Source: Rhizobium viscosum (lineage in GTDB: Bacteria > Pseudomonadota > Alphaproteobacteria > Rhizobiales > Rhizobiaceae). Taken from it: 64,000 bases of DNA. Below the pieces are notes generated by a model. That model was not told where the DNA came from. It did not search any database and saw only the letters and a list, made by a program, of their open reading frames with translations. The stretch is from the NCBI RefSeq assembly GCF_014873945.1, contig NZ_JADBEC010000002.1, positions 1,922,001 through 1,986,000 of the forward strand, written 5' to 3'. This document shows positions 41,269-51,223 of the stretch, in pieces (position 1 is the first letter of the stretch; every line of letters begins with the position of its first letter). The translations under genes were made by a program, and so were the position numbers.

Positions 41269-41356
41269 GCGTTGTCACAGTCGACCGCCTATCAAGGCCG
41301 GCATCGTGGGTGAGGCATTCATTCTCGGCTTGGTTGCCGTCCGCTATGAAAGCTAT

Positions 41357-42547
41357 CTATCCGAACGACTGGAGGGGTCTCGCGGCGCCTCCGACCGATT
41401 CAAAGTCGAACATCTTCTGCGTCACCAACGCTGCGGCGCCGCGTGCCCATGAATTGTCCTCCCAATCGGGAAGAATGGGAGGTGGTGTCCTGAAGGTTCG
41501 CAGTGCCAGCGCCTCTTGTAGAGGCGTCAAAAAGTGTTCGCCGAGTGAAACAGCTTCTCCGCCCGCCACGACCACTTCCGGATCCGTCACGTTGACGAGA
41601 TTGGCGAGAGCCGTTCCGATGCCGCGCCCCGCATCCTCGACGATCCGGACAGCCGTCGGATCCTCTGCGGCAAGCGCCTGGCGCAGTTCGGAGGTGCCCA
41701 GATCCTCGCCGCCACCATTTGCTTCGCGCCAGCGCCGCACCATCGACGCCTCGGAATGGTAGGCCATCAGGCAGCCGCGTTTGCCGCATTCGCAGAGGCG
41801 GCCGTTCTCCTCGTAAAGCGTATGTCCGAACTTGCCGGCCGCGCCGTTGGCGCCGCGATAGAGCTTGCCTTCGATGACGAGGGCGCAGCTTATGCCGACG
41901 CCGACCGCCAGCACGGCCATGTTGCGATGCTGGCGGCCGAGACCGAACAATTGCTGTGCGATGGCGTAGGCATTGGTATCGTCCTCGAGCCAGACGGGAA
42001 CATTCGCACGATTGGCGAGAAGGGATGCCAGCGGGACGTTGTCCCATTTGAAGCGATGGCTTCTGATGCACATCGTTTGCTCATGGTTGATAACGCCCGG
42101 CATCGATATGCCGATGCCTGTAAGCTTGGCATGCGTGCGCCCCGCAAGTCCGACGAGTCTGGGCACCGTTGCGGCCAGCAGATCTGCGACATCATCCGGC
42201 GCCCGGCTGGGCATTGGAATCCTGATGGCGGCAAGGGGGCTCGTCGCGAGGTCCGTCGCGACGCATTCCACCGTGTCGGCCATGAGCTTGAAACCGATCG
42301 CCAGCCCGTGCCCATAGTTGATTTCTACAGGGATTGGCCGACGACCGGTGAAGCTTGAAACCGCCTCACCCTCTGTGACGATGCCTTCCTCCACGAGGTC
42401 ACCGACGACGAAGGTGACGGCGGCGGGACTGAGATGGGTGATCGTTGCCAATTCGGCACGGCTCTTCGGTCCTTCCTGCCTCAGCAGGTTCAGGATCAGA
42501 CGGCGGTTCATCGCCCTGGCAGTCGTCTGGTCACCTTTGAGCTTCAC
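41357..42547 (-). CDS. ROK-family transcriptional regulator
   Basis: A 396-residue protein with an N-terminal MarR-like helix-turn-helix (about 15-70, SRAELATITHLSPAAV) and a ROK sugar-kinase-like domain. The ROK zinc motif is present (CECGKRGC), though the usual Glu-Ala after it is Met-Ala. Lacks kinase certainty; most such proteins are sugar-responsive repressors. It is divergent from the transporter operon at 42720, and a TTTATTT-N3-AAATAAA dyad lies in front of its own start, so it probably controls both. Confidence 0.88.
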   Translation of the reverse strand: MKLKGDQTTARAMNRRLILNLLRQEGPKSRAELATITHLSPAAVTFVVGDLVEEGIVTEGEAVSSFTGRRPIPVEINYGHGLAIGFKLMADTVECVATDLATSPLAAIRIPMPSRAPDDVADLLAATVPRLVGLAGRTHAKLTGIGISMPGVINHEQTMCIRSHRFKWDNVPLASLLANRANVPVWLEDDTNAYAIAQQLFGLGRQHRNMAVLAVGVGISCALVIEGKLYRGANGAAGKFGHTLYEENGRLCECGKRGCLMAYHSEASMVRRWREANGGGEDLGTSELRQALAAEDPTAVRIVEDAGRGIGTALANLVNVTDPEVVVAGGEAVSLGEHFLTPLQEALALRTFRTPPPILPDWEDNSWARGAAALVTQKMFDFESVGGAARPLQSFG

Positions 42548-42558
42548 GATCGAGTTCC

Positions 42559-42575
42559 TTTATTTTGTAAATAAA
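42559..42575. promoter_or_regulatory. Probable ROK operator
   Basis: TTTATTT-TGT-AAATAAA, a perfect 7-bp inverted repeat in AT-rich sequence 12 bp before the regulator's start. ROK repressors such as Mlc and NagC bind AT-rich sites of comparable form. Confidence 0.6.
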
Positions 42576-42719
42576 CTATTGCGACGCTTCCTAATCTATG
42601 CATAAGTTTGCCCCGTCGATCAACTCGGAATGAAGGGATCGGCACGTTGAATGCCCGGCGCCACCGTTGTGGAGGACGACCGTCGGGACGTGTTGATCTG
42701 CTCAACTGGGAGGAATTCA

Positions 42720-43994
42720 ATGGCATTTTCCAAGCATTTTTCGTCCACCACGCGCCGCACATTTCTGAAGGGTGCAGGCATGGCATCTGCGGCCGCGGTC
42801 GCAGGCGGCTTCCCGATCCCGGCAATTGCCCAGACCCAGGAAGTCAACGTGATTTCCGCGGAAAACAACGCCAAGGCGCTTGAAGCGCTGAAGAAGATCG
42901 CCGAGGACTTCGGCAAGCAGGCCGGTACGAAGGTCGTCATCAACAATATGGACCACGAGGCCCACAAGACGGCGATCCGCAATTATCTGACGGCAGGTGC
43001 GCCAGATGTCTGCTTCTGGTTTTCGGGCAACCGCATGCGGGCTTTCGTCAAGAGAGGCCTGTTCGATGATATCTCGGACCTGTTCGAGAAGGAGAAATAC
43101 AAGGACGTTCTCGGCGCTAGTACCGGCGCCGTTACGGTTGACAACAAGCAGTATGGTCTACCCACCGGCGGCACCCTCTGGGGCATGTTCTACCGGAAGG
43201 ACGTCTTCGATCAGAACGGATTGACGGTGCCGACGACGGCGGACGAATTCTCGGCCTATTGCGACAAGGCCAAGGCGGCGGGACTGACGCCGGTTGCCAT
43301 CGGCACGAAGGAACTCTGGCCGGCCGCCGGCTGGTTTGACCAGATGAATCTTCGCATCAATGGGCTCGACAAACATATGGCGTTGATGGACGGGCAGATG
43401 AGCTATCTAGATCCGGCCCTGACACCTGTCTTCGATCAGTGGGAAGCCATGATCAAGAAGGAAGTCTTCACCCCGAACCACACGTCGTTCGGCTGGCAGG
43501 AGGCGGCGGCCCTGCTCGCCCAGAAGAAGGCCGGAATGATGAACCTTGGCGCCTTTCTGCGCTCTGCCTTCACGGACGCGGATCTGCCGCAACTGACTTT
43601 CGCTCCGTTCCCGACCCTTGATGCCAATATTCCCCGGTTCGAGGAATTCTCGCTGAACTCGGTCCATATTCCGGCAAACGGCAAGAACAAGCAGGGTGCG
43701 CGCGAATTCCTCGCCTACTTCTACAAGCCGGAAAATCTCGCGTCCTATCTGGAGCCGGGTGGCAACGTGCCGCCACGCGGCGACCTGCCGCCCAGCAAGG
43801 ATCCGCTGGTCAATGCCGCGGTCGAATCCTTGAAACAGGTCAAGGGAACCTCGCAATATTACGACCGCGACAGCGACCCGGATATGGCGCAGGCGGGTCT
43901 GGTGGGCTTCCAGGAGTTCATGGCCAAACCCGACCGCCGTCAGGCGATCCTGCAGCGCCTCGAAGGCACCCGCAAGCGTATCTACAAGATCTAG
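42720..43994 (+). CDS. Sugar ABC transporter substrate-binding protein
   Basis: A 424-residue periplasmic binding protein of the extracellular solute-binding family 1. A Tat-like signal is visible (RRTFLKGAGMASAAAV, cleavage near AIAQ). The start at 42720 is fixed by GGGAGGA. Mature blocks such as VNVISAENNAKALEAL and PDVCFWFSGNRMR are typical. First gene of an uptake operon with permeases, an ATPase and a GH42 enzyme, so the ligand is probably a galactoside (inference). Confidence 0.9.
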   Translation: MAFSKHFSSTTRRTFLKGAGMASAAAVAGGFPIPAIAQTQEVNVISAENNAKALEALKKIAEDFGKQAGTKVVINNMDHEAHKTAIRNYLTAGAPDVCFWFSGNRMRAFVKRGLFDDISDLFEKEKYKDVLGASTGAVTVDNKQYGLPTGGTLWGMFYRKDVFDQNGLTVPTTADEFSAYCDKAKAAGLTPVAIGTKELWPAAGWFDQMNLRINGLDKHMALMDGQMSYLDPALTPVFDQWEAMIKKEVFTPNHTSFGWQEAAALLAQKKAGMMNLGAFLRSAFTDADLPQLTFAPFPTLDANIPRFEEFSLNSVHIPANGKNKQGAREFLAYFYKPENLASYLEPGGNVPPRGDLPPSKDPLVNAAVESLKQVKGTSQYYDRDSDPDMAQAGLVGFQEFMAKPDRRQAILQRLEGTRKRIYKI

Positions 43995-44013
43995 CTCTCC
44001 TCCCGGCGACCGG

Positions 44014-44037
44014 GGAGCGGAACTGCGGTTCCGCTCC
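44014..44037 (+). terminator. Hairpin between binding-protein and permease genes
   Basis: GGAGCGGAAC-TGCG-GTTCCGCTCC, a perfect 10-bp stem with TTCT after it. Such intercistronic structures often protect the binding-protein message or reduce read-through, giving excess binding protein. Confidence 0.65.
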
Positions 44038-44063
44038 TTCTATCCTCCAAGAGGTTCTGGACA

Positions 44064-44948
44064 ATGTTGATGTTATGGCGCCGCCAGCGTTGGTGGCTCA
44101 CCCCGACTATGCTTATCGCTCCGGCCATCATCCTGTTCTTCACGGTCATCCTGCTGTCGGCCGTCCGAAGCCTGTGGATCAGTCTCCACGACTGGGATGG
44201 AATGGGCCCGATGACGTGGGTCGGGTTTGGAAATTATGTCGAGCTCTACAACGATCCGCAGTTCTACAAGTCGCTGAAGAACAACCTGATCTGGCTGATA
44301 ATGTTCATGGCCGCGCCGCCGCTCGGGCTGGCGATCGCGCTGCTCGTCAATCAGAAGATCCGCGGCATGCGCTTTTTGAAGTCGTTGTTCTTCATTCCGC
44401 TCGTGCTCGCCTCCGTCACCGTCGGCGTGGTCTTCACCTGGGTCTATACGCCGGAATTCGGGCTTCTTGCGCTGGTCTTCAAGGCGTTTGGAGCAACTGC
44501 GCCTGCCGTGCTTTCGGACGAGCATTTCGTCACCTTCGCAATCGTCATCGCGGCGCTCTGGCCGCAGATCACCTTCTGCATGGTGCTCTATCTCGCCGGT
44601 CTCAACAACCTGAGCGAGGAGCTTATCGGCGCCGGGCGTGTCGATGGTGCGAGAGGGTGGAATATGCTCTGGCATATCGTTCTCCCGCAACTGACGCAGG
44701 TCACGTTCATCGCGATTGCCGTGACCGTCGTCGGCGCTCTTCGATCTTTCGACATGGTGTCGGTGATGACGCGCGGCGGACCTTTCGGTTCCTCGTCGGT
44801 GCTCGCCTACCAGATGTTCGAGCAGTCCATCTTCTCTTATCGCTTCGGATATGGCGCGGCGATCGCATCGGTCCTGTTCGTGATCATGGGGCTCTTCATC
44901 GTCTGGTATCTGTCGCGGATCATCCGCACCGAAGAAAGGGGCGGTTGA
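44064..44948 (+). CDS. Sugar ABC transporter permease (MalF type)
   Basis: A 294-residue membrane protein with six helices. The EAA loop (EELIGAGRVDGARGWNMLW, about 190-208) docks with the ATPase. It overlaps the next gene at TGATG (stop 44948, start 44948). Works with the permease at 44948 and the ATPase at 45852. Confidence 0.92.
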   Translation: MLMLWRRQRWWLTPTMLIAPAIILFFTVILLSAVRSLWISLHDWDGMGPMTWVGFGNYVELYNDPQFYKSLKNNLIWLIMFMAAPPLGLAIALLVNQKIRGMRFLKSLFFIPLVLASVTVGVVFTWVYTPEFGLLALVFKAFGATAPAVLSDEHFVTFAIVIAALWPQITFCMVLYLAGLNNLSEELIGAGRVDGARGWNMLWHIVLPQLTQVTFIAIAVTVVGALRSFDMVSVMTRGGPFGSSSVLAYQMFEQSIFSYRFGYGAAIASVLFVIMGLFIVWYLSRIIRTEERGG

Positions 44949-45799
44949 TGTATCCTCGTCCAATTCCCGAGACTTCCGTCTGGCACCGCCGGTTCTATTT
45001 CCTGGCCGTGCTCACCGTCCTTCTCCTGTGGCTCTGCCCGCTCTTCGCCATCATCCTGACCTCGTTTCGATCGACCGCGGACGTGATGGGTGGCAACCTC
45101 TGGGGATGGCCGACCGAGTTCGGCCTCGTCGACAACTACACCGCCGTCTTTACCCAGACGCCGATGGCGCAGTATTTCCTGAACAGTCTGACGATCACGA
45201 TCCCGTCGGTGATCGGCGTCCTGATTTTAAGCACGCTGTCCGGCTTCGTTCTGTCGAGATACCGGTTTCCGGGAAACATGCTCATCTTCGCGCTCTTCGT
45301 CGGCGGCAACTTCCTTCCGCACCAGATCATGATGATCCCGGTGCGCGACCTGATGGTGCGGCTCGACCTGATCGATACGACGACAGCGCTGATTATCTTC
45401 CACGTCGCGTTCCAGACCGGCTTTGCGACGCTCTTCATGCGCAATTTCATCGCCGCTCTGCCCGACGAACTGTTTCAGGCAGCAAGGGCGGAGGGAGCCT
45501 CGCCTTTCCAGACACTCATTCATGTCGCGGTTCCTCTCGTCCGGCCGGCGCTGGCAGCACTCGCCATCCTCCTCTTCACCTTCATCTGGAACGACTACTT
45601 CTGGGCGGTCGTCCTGACGGTGAGCGATTCCGTCAAACCGGTGACCGCCGGCCTTGCCAACCTCCGCGGTGAATGGGTCTCGGCCTGGAACCTCATCTCG
45701 GCCGGAACGATCGTCGTCGCCGTCCCGCCCGTCGTGATGTTCTTCCTGATGCAGCGACACTTCATCGCCGGCCTGACGATGGGAGCGGTCAAAGGATGA
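44948..45799 (+). CDS. Sugar ABC transporter permease (MalG type)
   Basis: A 283-residue, six-helix inner-membrane permease with an EAA loop (PDELFQAARAEGASPFQTL, about 175-193). The ATG overlaps the previous stop. The frame continues open upstream of 44948 through the other permease gene, but that part is a shadow. C-terminus GAVKG is typical for MalG-like proteins. Confidence 0.92.
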   Translation: MYPRPIPETSVWHRRFYFLAVLTVLLLWLCPLFAIILTSFRSTADVMGGNLWGWPTEFGLVDNYTAVFTQTPMAQYFLNSLTITIPSVIGVLILSTLSGFVLSRYRFPGNMLIFALFVGGNFLPHQIMMIPVRDLMVRLDLIDTTTALIIFHVAFQTGFATLFMRNFIAALPDELFQAARAEGASPFQTLIHVAVPLVRPALAALAILLFTFIWNDYFWAVVLTVSDSVKPVTAGLANLRGEWVSAWNLISAGTIVVAVPPVVMFFLMQRHFIAGLTMGAVKG

Positions 45800-45851
45800 A
45801 CGCCCTCAGGAATCCGGAAATCAGATCTTCAAAAGCAGAGAGCCAGGAAGC

Positions 45852-46997
45852 ATGACCAGCCTCGAACTGCGACAGATAAACAAGAACTACGGCACCTACC
45901 ATGCATTGCGTGGGATCGATCTCTCGGTGGAAGAGGGAGAGTTCATCGTCATGGTCGGTCCGTCCGGCTGTGGCAAGTCGACCCTGCTCAAGACCATCGC
46001 GGGTCTTGAAGGCATTACCTCGGGTCAGATCCTCATCAACGGGCGGGACGTCAGCCGCGAGGAGCCGGGTGACCGTGGCATCGCGATGGTGTTCCAGTCC
46101 TACGCCCTCTATCCGCACATGACGGTTGCCGAAAACATGGGCTTCGGCCTTCGCATGGCGAAAAGGCCGAAGGCGGAGATTGATGCGGCGGTTGCGCGCG
46201 CAGCCAGGATCCTTCGTATTACCGATCAGCTCGAGAAGCGGCCGAAGCAACTGTCGGGCGGGCAGCGCCAGCGCGTCGCGATCGGTCGCGCGATCACGCG
46301 CTCGCCGGATGTCTTCCTGTTCGACGAACCGTTGTCGAACCTCGATGCGGCATTGCGCACGCAAATGCGGGTCGAACTGTCGAGCCTGCATTCCGAACTC
46401 GGTGCGACCATGGTTTACGTGACCCACGACCAAGTCGAAGCCATGACCATGGCAAGCCGCATCGTCGTCTTGAACCAGGGCGTTATCGAACAGGTCGGAT
46501 CGCCGCTCGAACTCTATCGCAACCCTGAAAACCTGTTCGTAGCCGGATTCCTTGGCGCTCCGAGAATGAATTTCCTGTCCGTCACTGTGGACGAGGTTTC
46601 GGGTCGTCAGGTCAGGGTTTCCGCACCGGGCCTGGCCCCTACGGTGGTCGAACTCTCAGACCCTGCAGCACTCCATAAGGGCACGAACCTGACGCTCGGC
46701 GTGCGGCCGGAGAACATTTCGGTGGTAACGGATGGAGCAGGGAGCGGTGCAGTGAACGGCATCGTCCGCCTGGTCGAGCATCTCGGCCGCGAAACGATCC
46801 TCTATGTCGATGCCGGCGACCTCCGGACTGTCGCATCGGAAAGCGGAACCGGAAACATCACCGTCCAGCTCAGTTATGTCGCGCCATTCAAGGCCGACCA
46901 GCCGGTAGCGCTCAAGCTCGACGCTGCCGAACTCTATCTCTTCGCGCCTGACGCGGGCCGCACGATCAGCGCCCGCAAGGCAATCATCGACAAATAG
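45852..46997 (+). CDS. Sugar ABC transporter ATP-binding protein (UgpC/MsmK type)
   Basis: A 381-residue ATPase with Walker A GPSGCGKST, signature LSGGQRQRVAIGRAI, Walker B VFLFDEPLSNLD, and a C-terminal OB-like domain (about 240-360) typical of MalK/UgpC proteins. AGGAAG precedes the ATG, 52 bp after the permease. It powers the transporter encoded at 42720-45799. Confidence 0.94.
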   Translation: MTSLELRQINKNYGTYHALRGIDLSVEEGEFIVMVGPSGCGKSTLLKTIAGLEGITSGQILINGRDVSREEPGDRGIAMVFQSYALYPHMTVAENMGFGLRMAKRPKAEIDAAVARAARILRITDQLEKRPKQLSGGQRQRVAIGRAITRSPDVFLFDEPLSNLDAALRTQMRVELSSLHSELGATMVYVTHDQVEAMTMASRIVVLNQGVIEQVGSPLELYRNPENLFVAGFLGAPRMNFLSVTVDEVSGRQVRVSAPGLAPTVVELSDPAALHKGTNLTLGVRPENISVVTDGAGSGAVNGIVRLVEHLGRETILYVDAGDLRTVASESGTGNITVQLSYVAPFKADQPVALKLDAAELYLFAPDAGRTISARKAIIDK

Positions 46998-47015
46998 GTA
47001 TCAGGATAGTCGCTC

Positions 47016-49154
47016 GTGTCTGAAAAAAAGTCAGCAAAAATCTCCGCCTGGAATCCGGTCAAGACCGACCGCTTTCTCGTTGGCGCTCCGCACTATCCCG
47101 AACATGTCGACGAGAGCTACTGGGAGCGCGACGCTGAACGCATGGCCAAAGCAGGCTTCAATATCGTCAGGATGGCGGAATTTGCCTGGCATATTCTTGA
47201 ACCTGAGCTCGGACGCTTTGATTTCGACCTGTTCGACAGGGCGATTGCCATCCTCGGAAAGCATGGTATCGACACGATCATGTGCACGCCGACGGCCACA
47301 CCGCCGCGCTGGCTGACCGTCGCGCATCCCGAGATCCTGCGGGTGGATGGCAAGGGCCGGTCTATGAGCCACGGGTCGCGCCAGCATTGCGACACTGCAA
47401 GTCCGGTATTTCGCGAGCATAGCCGGCGCATCACGAAGGCGATGGCGGAGCACTATCGTGACAATCCGCGCGTCGTCGGCTGGCAGACCGACAACGAACT
47501 CAACACCAGCATGCCGGAGAGTTTTTCAAAGGCGACGCTGAGCGAGTTTCAGGTCTTCCTTGCCGAGAAGTACCGCACGATCGACAAGCTCAACCATGCC
47601 TGGGGAGGGGATTTCTGGGCGACCGCTTATCGGAGCTTCGACCAGGTGGTGCTGCCGATCGAATTCGGGCCTACCTTCCCGAGCCCCGGCCATGTGCAGG
47701 ACTACCATCGCTTCCTCGCCTTCTCGACGGCGCGCTTCCAGCATGACCAGGTCGAGATCCTTCGTGCCGTCAAACCGTCCTGGTTCGTCTTCCACAATCT
47801 GGGCGGCCTGCGGGATATCGACTTCCGCGGACAGTTCACGACCGATCTCGATTTCGTCGGCTACGACATCTATCCGATGCTCTACGACGAGTTCCAGCGC
47901 ATCGGCAATCACGCCAAGGTGCAGGCGCTTCATCTTGACATCTGCCGCGGCTTTTCCGGCAACTATATCGTGCCCGAACAGCAGTCGAGCTTCGGCAGCC
48001 AGCCTGGCTTCTGCACGTTGACGCCGGAGCCCGGAGAAATGCGCCGAATGGCGATGTCCTCGGTTGCGCGCGGCGCCGACGGGCTGATGTTCTTCCGTTG
48101 GCGGCCGGCTCATTTCGGCGCCGAGATCTACTGGATGGGGATCATCGATCATGACGATGTCCCACGCCATCGCTACGACGAGGCGAAGCGCTTCGCCACC
48201 GAGATGACGGCGCTGCAGGACAAGATCCTCGGTACTTATGTGCGCATGGACGTCGGCATTGCCGGATCGGATTTCGACAATCAGGAGGCTCACAAGACCT
48301 ATTCGATCGGCCTGCCGAGCCCACAGGACGACGCCGTCCTGCTGCATCAGTATTGCTTTGATCGCGGCATTGCCTGCGGGTTCATTCACCCCGAAGACGA
48401 TCTCTCGAAGCTGAAACTTCTCTACGTCCCGCATTGGGTCATGTGGAAGGACGAATGGACGGAGCGGCTGAAATCGTTCGCCGAAGACGGCGGCACGGTG
48501 GTCTTTGGCGCGCGGACGGGGACGCGCGACGAAAACAACCATGTGATCAGGGAGACGGCGCCGGGAACGTCGCTTTCGAAGCTGACAGGTGTGCGGGTGG
48601 GAGATTTCGGCCGGCTTGCGGCACCTGGCGCCAAAGGCCTGTTCGAGGTCATGGAACGATCCGGCGGCCTGGTCGTGCCACCGAACAAGCCGGCTGAATC
48701 CCACCGGCGCGAGCGCCGCTTCAAGATCGGCAATCGCGAGCTGACGGCCGGGCATTTCTACGAGAACCTGAGCGTCGATGATGATGTCGAGACAATCGCT
48801 ACCTGGTCCAACCGCTATGCCGACGGAAGGCCGATGGCGACGTCCAGGAAGGTCGGCAAGGGCCGCGTCGTCTATCTCGGCACCTATCTGACACCGGATC
48901 TGACGGAGGCTTTGTCGGAACGCTTGTTCGGCGATGCCGGGATCGAGCCGCTGGTCGCCGACCTCCCCGAGGGAGTGGAGGTGACGATGCGCATGAACGA
49001 GGATCGCCGTCTTCTCTTCGTTCAGAACTACACGGACAAGCCCGCCAGGATTGCTCGGGTTCCTGCCGGCGTCGATCTTCTTGACGCAGGCAAGCCGGTG
49101 GACGGAGCACTCGCGCTCGAAGGTTACGGCTGCGCCGTGGTGCAGCTCTCTTGA
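47016..49154 (+). CDS. GH42-family beta-galactosidase
   Basis: A 712-residue cytoplasmic glycosidase. The TIM barrel opens with GAPHYPEHVDESYWERD; acid/base E161 lies in WQTDNEL and nucleophile E321 in YIVPEQQSSFGS. A trimerisation domain (about 400-620) and a C-terminal beta domain follow, matching GH42 architecture and length. A GTG at 47016 is the start. No signal peptide, so it acts on imported sugars. It hydrolyses beta-galactosides brought in by the co-transcribed transporter. Confidence 0.92.
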   Translation: MSEKKSAKISAWNPVKTDRFLVGAPHYPEHVDESYWERDAERMAKAGFNIVRMAEFAWHILEPELGRFDFDLFDRAIAILGKHGIDTIMCTPTATPPRWLTVAHPEILRVDGKGRSMSHGSRQHCDTASPVFREHSRRITKAMAEHYRDNPRVVGWQTDNELNTSMPESFSKATLSEFQVFLAEKYRTIDKLNHAWGGDFWATAYRSFDQVVLPIEFGPTFPSPGHVQDYHRFLAFSTARFQHDQVEILRAVKPSWFVFHNLGGLRDIDFRGQFTTDLDFVGYDIYPMLYDEFQRIGNHAKVQALHLDICRGFSGNYIVPEQQSSFGSQPGFCTLTPEPGEMRRMAMSSVARGADGLMFFRWRPAHFGAEIYWMGIIDHDDVPRHRYDEAKRFATEMTALQDKILGTYVRMDVGIAGSDFDNQEAHKTYSIGLPSPQDDAVLLHQYCFDRGIACGFIHPEDDLSKLKLLYVPHWVMWKDEWTERLKSFAEDGGTVVFGARTGTRDENNHVIRETAPGTSLSKLTGVRVGDFGRLAAPGAKGLFEVMERSGGLVVPPNKPAESHRRERRFKIGNRELTAGHFYENLSVDDDVETIATWSNRYADGRPMATSRKVGKGRVVYLGTYLTPDLTEALSERLFGDAGIEPLVADLPEGVEVTMRMNEDRRLLFVQNYTDKPARIARVPAGVDLLDAGKPVDGALALEGYGCAVVQLS

Positions 49155-49204
49155 AGCATACCGCGGCGGGGAACACCGTCGACCTGACAGGCTAGGAAAA
49201 CGAT

Positions 49205-51223
49205 ATGACCGATACGGATAGAATTCGCTGGGGCATCCTTGGCCCCGGCCGGATCGCGGGCGACTTCTTCGCGGGTGTTGCTCAATCAAGAACTGGCCGC
49301 GTGGAGGCGATCGCCACCCGCAACAACCCGGATCGGCCGGGGCTGGCTGAACGCTTTCCCGGTGCACGCATCCTTCGCGGCTACGACGCTCTTCTGGCGG
49401 ACAAGGACATCGACGCCGTCTACATTTCGACGCCGCACCCGACCCACGCGGAATGGGCGATCAAGGCGGCGAAAGCCGGAAAGCACGTGTTATGCGAGAA
49501 GCCGATCGGCCTTTCGGCAGCCGAGGCCGAAGCCATGCAGACTGCGGCACGTGCAGCCGGGACCTTCCTTGGCGAAGCCTACATGTACCGGCTGCATCCC
49601 CTGACGCTGAGACTGATCGAGCTTCTGAAGGAAAAGGCGATCGGCGACGTGCGCATGGTCAAGTCGAGCTTCGGTTTTGCCAAGCCATTCGAAGAAGGTC
49701 ACAGGCTGTTTGCAAACGATCTCGCGGGTGGCGGTATCCTCGATGTCGGTGGGTATCCGGTTTCGATGGCGCGTCTGATCGCCGGCATCGGCCAGCCGAA
49801 CGGCCTCATCGAGCCCGACCAGGTGTTCGGCGTCGGACATCTCGGCTCGACGGGCGTCGACGAATGGAGTGTTGCCATCCTGCGCTTTCCGAATGGTGTC
49901 GTCGCCGAAGTCGCCTGCTCGGTATCACTTGCGCAGGACAACGTTCTTCGCATCTTCGGCACGGCCGGTTCGATCGAAATCGACCATTTCTGGTTCGCCG
50001 CAGGCAAGCAGGGCGGCACCGCCGTCATCAGACTGTTCGATGCCGCCGGAAAGCGGAGAGACATCGCCGTCGAAGAGCCCCGACACGTCTACAGTTTCGA
50101 GGTCGACGCGGCGGGAGAGGCGATCAAGGCAGGGCGGGGCGAGTTTGCCTATCCCGGCATGACGGCGGCCGATACGCTTGGCAATCTCAAGGTGATGGAC
50201 AAGTGGCGCGCCAGCATCGGGCTGGAATACGCGCTTGAGACACCCGCCATTCGGACGAGGACGCTGACCGGCGAAACGCTCCGGCGCAGGGATCAGATCG
50301 TGCCACGCGGACGCATTCCCGGCGTTGAGAAGGAAAGCTCGATGCTGGCGCTCGGCATGATGTTGTTTTCGACCTTCCCGGGCGCCGCGATCGTCCTTGA
50401 CGAGTTCTTCGAAGCGGGTGGCAATCTGATCGACTCCGCCTTCCAGTATGGGGGAGGAACGCAGGACCGGCTGATTGGCGAATGGGTTCGCAGCCGTGGC
50501 GTCAGGAGTGAGGTTGTCATTATCGAGAAGGGGGCGCATTCGCCGCTCTGTTATCCCGACGTCATCGCCAAGCAACTGACGACAAGCCTCGAACGCATGC
50601 AGACCGACTATGTCGACGTCTACTTCATGCATCGTGACAATCCCGACATACCGGTTGGCGAATTCATCGACGCCATGGATGCGGAGGTAAGGGCAGGTCG
50701 CATCCGCGGGCCAATCGGCGGATCGAACTGGACGCGCGAGCGCATGGATCAAGCGATCGACTATGCCGAACGTACCGGCAAGACGAGACCCAGCATCCTT
50801 TCCAATAACTTTTCGCTCGCGGAGATGGTCGATCCGGTCTGGCCAGGATGCATCGCCTCGTCGAACACAGTCTGGAAGAACTGGCTGAAGGCGCGGAAGG
50901 TGGTCAATTTTGCCTGGTCCAGCCAGGCGCGCGGTTTCTTCACCGACAGGGCGGGGCGGGATAAACTGTCGGATCGCGATCTGGTGCGTGCCTGGTATTC
51001 CGAACTGAATTTCCAGCGAAAGGCGCGGGCAGAAGAGCTTGGTCTTCGTCTTGGCAAGGATCCGATCCAGATCGCGCTCGCCTATGTCCTGCACCAGCCC
51101 TGGCCGGTCATTCCCCTGATCGGTCCGGCGAGCCTTGCGGAGCTTCGCCATAGTCTGGCTGCCTCCGCCATCAGGCTTTCGCCCGAAGAAGTGCGGTGGC
51201 TTGAGACTGGCGAACGGGCGTGA
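49205..51223 (+). CDS. Fusion of Gfo/Idh/MocA oxidoreductase and aldo-keto reductase
   Basis: A 672-residue two-domain protein. Residues 1-345: Gfo/Idh/MocA dehydrogenase with Rossmann GILGPGRIAG and CEKPIG (active-site Lys in EKP). Residues about 375-670: aldo-keto reductase with tetrad D410, Y415, K442 and H476. Both domains use nicotinamide cofactor. It is the last gene of the GH42 operon, 50 bp after it. The fusion suggests that a sugar is oxidised and reduced in sequence, for example in epimerisation or 3-keto-sugar chemistry (inference). Confidence 0.88.
   Translation: MTDTDRIRWGILGPGRIAGDFFAGVAQSRTGRVEAIATRNNPDRPGLAERFPGARILRGYDALLADKDIDAVYISTPHPTHAEWAIKAAKAGKHVLCEKPIGLSAAEAEAMQTAARAAGTFLGEAYMYRLHPLTLRLIELLKEKAIGDVRMVKSSFGFAKPFEEGHRLFANDLAGGGILDVGGYPVSMARLIAGIGQPNGLIEPDQVFGVGHLGSTGVDEWSVAILRFPNGVVAEVACSVSLAQDNVLRIFGTAGSIEIDHFWFAAGKQGGTAVIRLFDAAGKRRDIAVEEPRHVYSFEVDAAGEAIKAGRGEFAYPGMTAADTLGNLKVMDKWRASIGLEYALETPAIRTRTLTGETLRRRDQIVPRGRIPGVEKESSMLALGMMLFSTFPGAAIVLDEFFEAGGNLIDSAFQYGGGTQDRLIGEWVRSRGVRSEVVIIEKGAHSPLCYPDVIAKQLTTSLERMQTDYVDVYFMHRDNPDIPVGEFIDAMDAEVRAGRIRGPIGGSNWTRERMDQAIDYAERTGKTRPSILSNNFSLAEMVDPVWPGCIASSNTVWKNWLKARKVVNFAWSSQARGFFTDRAGRDKLSDRDLVRAWYSELNFQRKARAEELGLRLGKDPIQIALAYVLHQPWPVIPLIGPASLAELRHSLAASAIRLSPEEVRWLETGERA

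Noticed and set aside
47526..49367. 613-codon minus-strand frame opposite GH42 gene
   Set aside because: Antisense shadow; no recognisable fold, while GH42 catalytic residues are clear on the plus strand.
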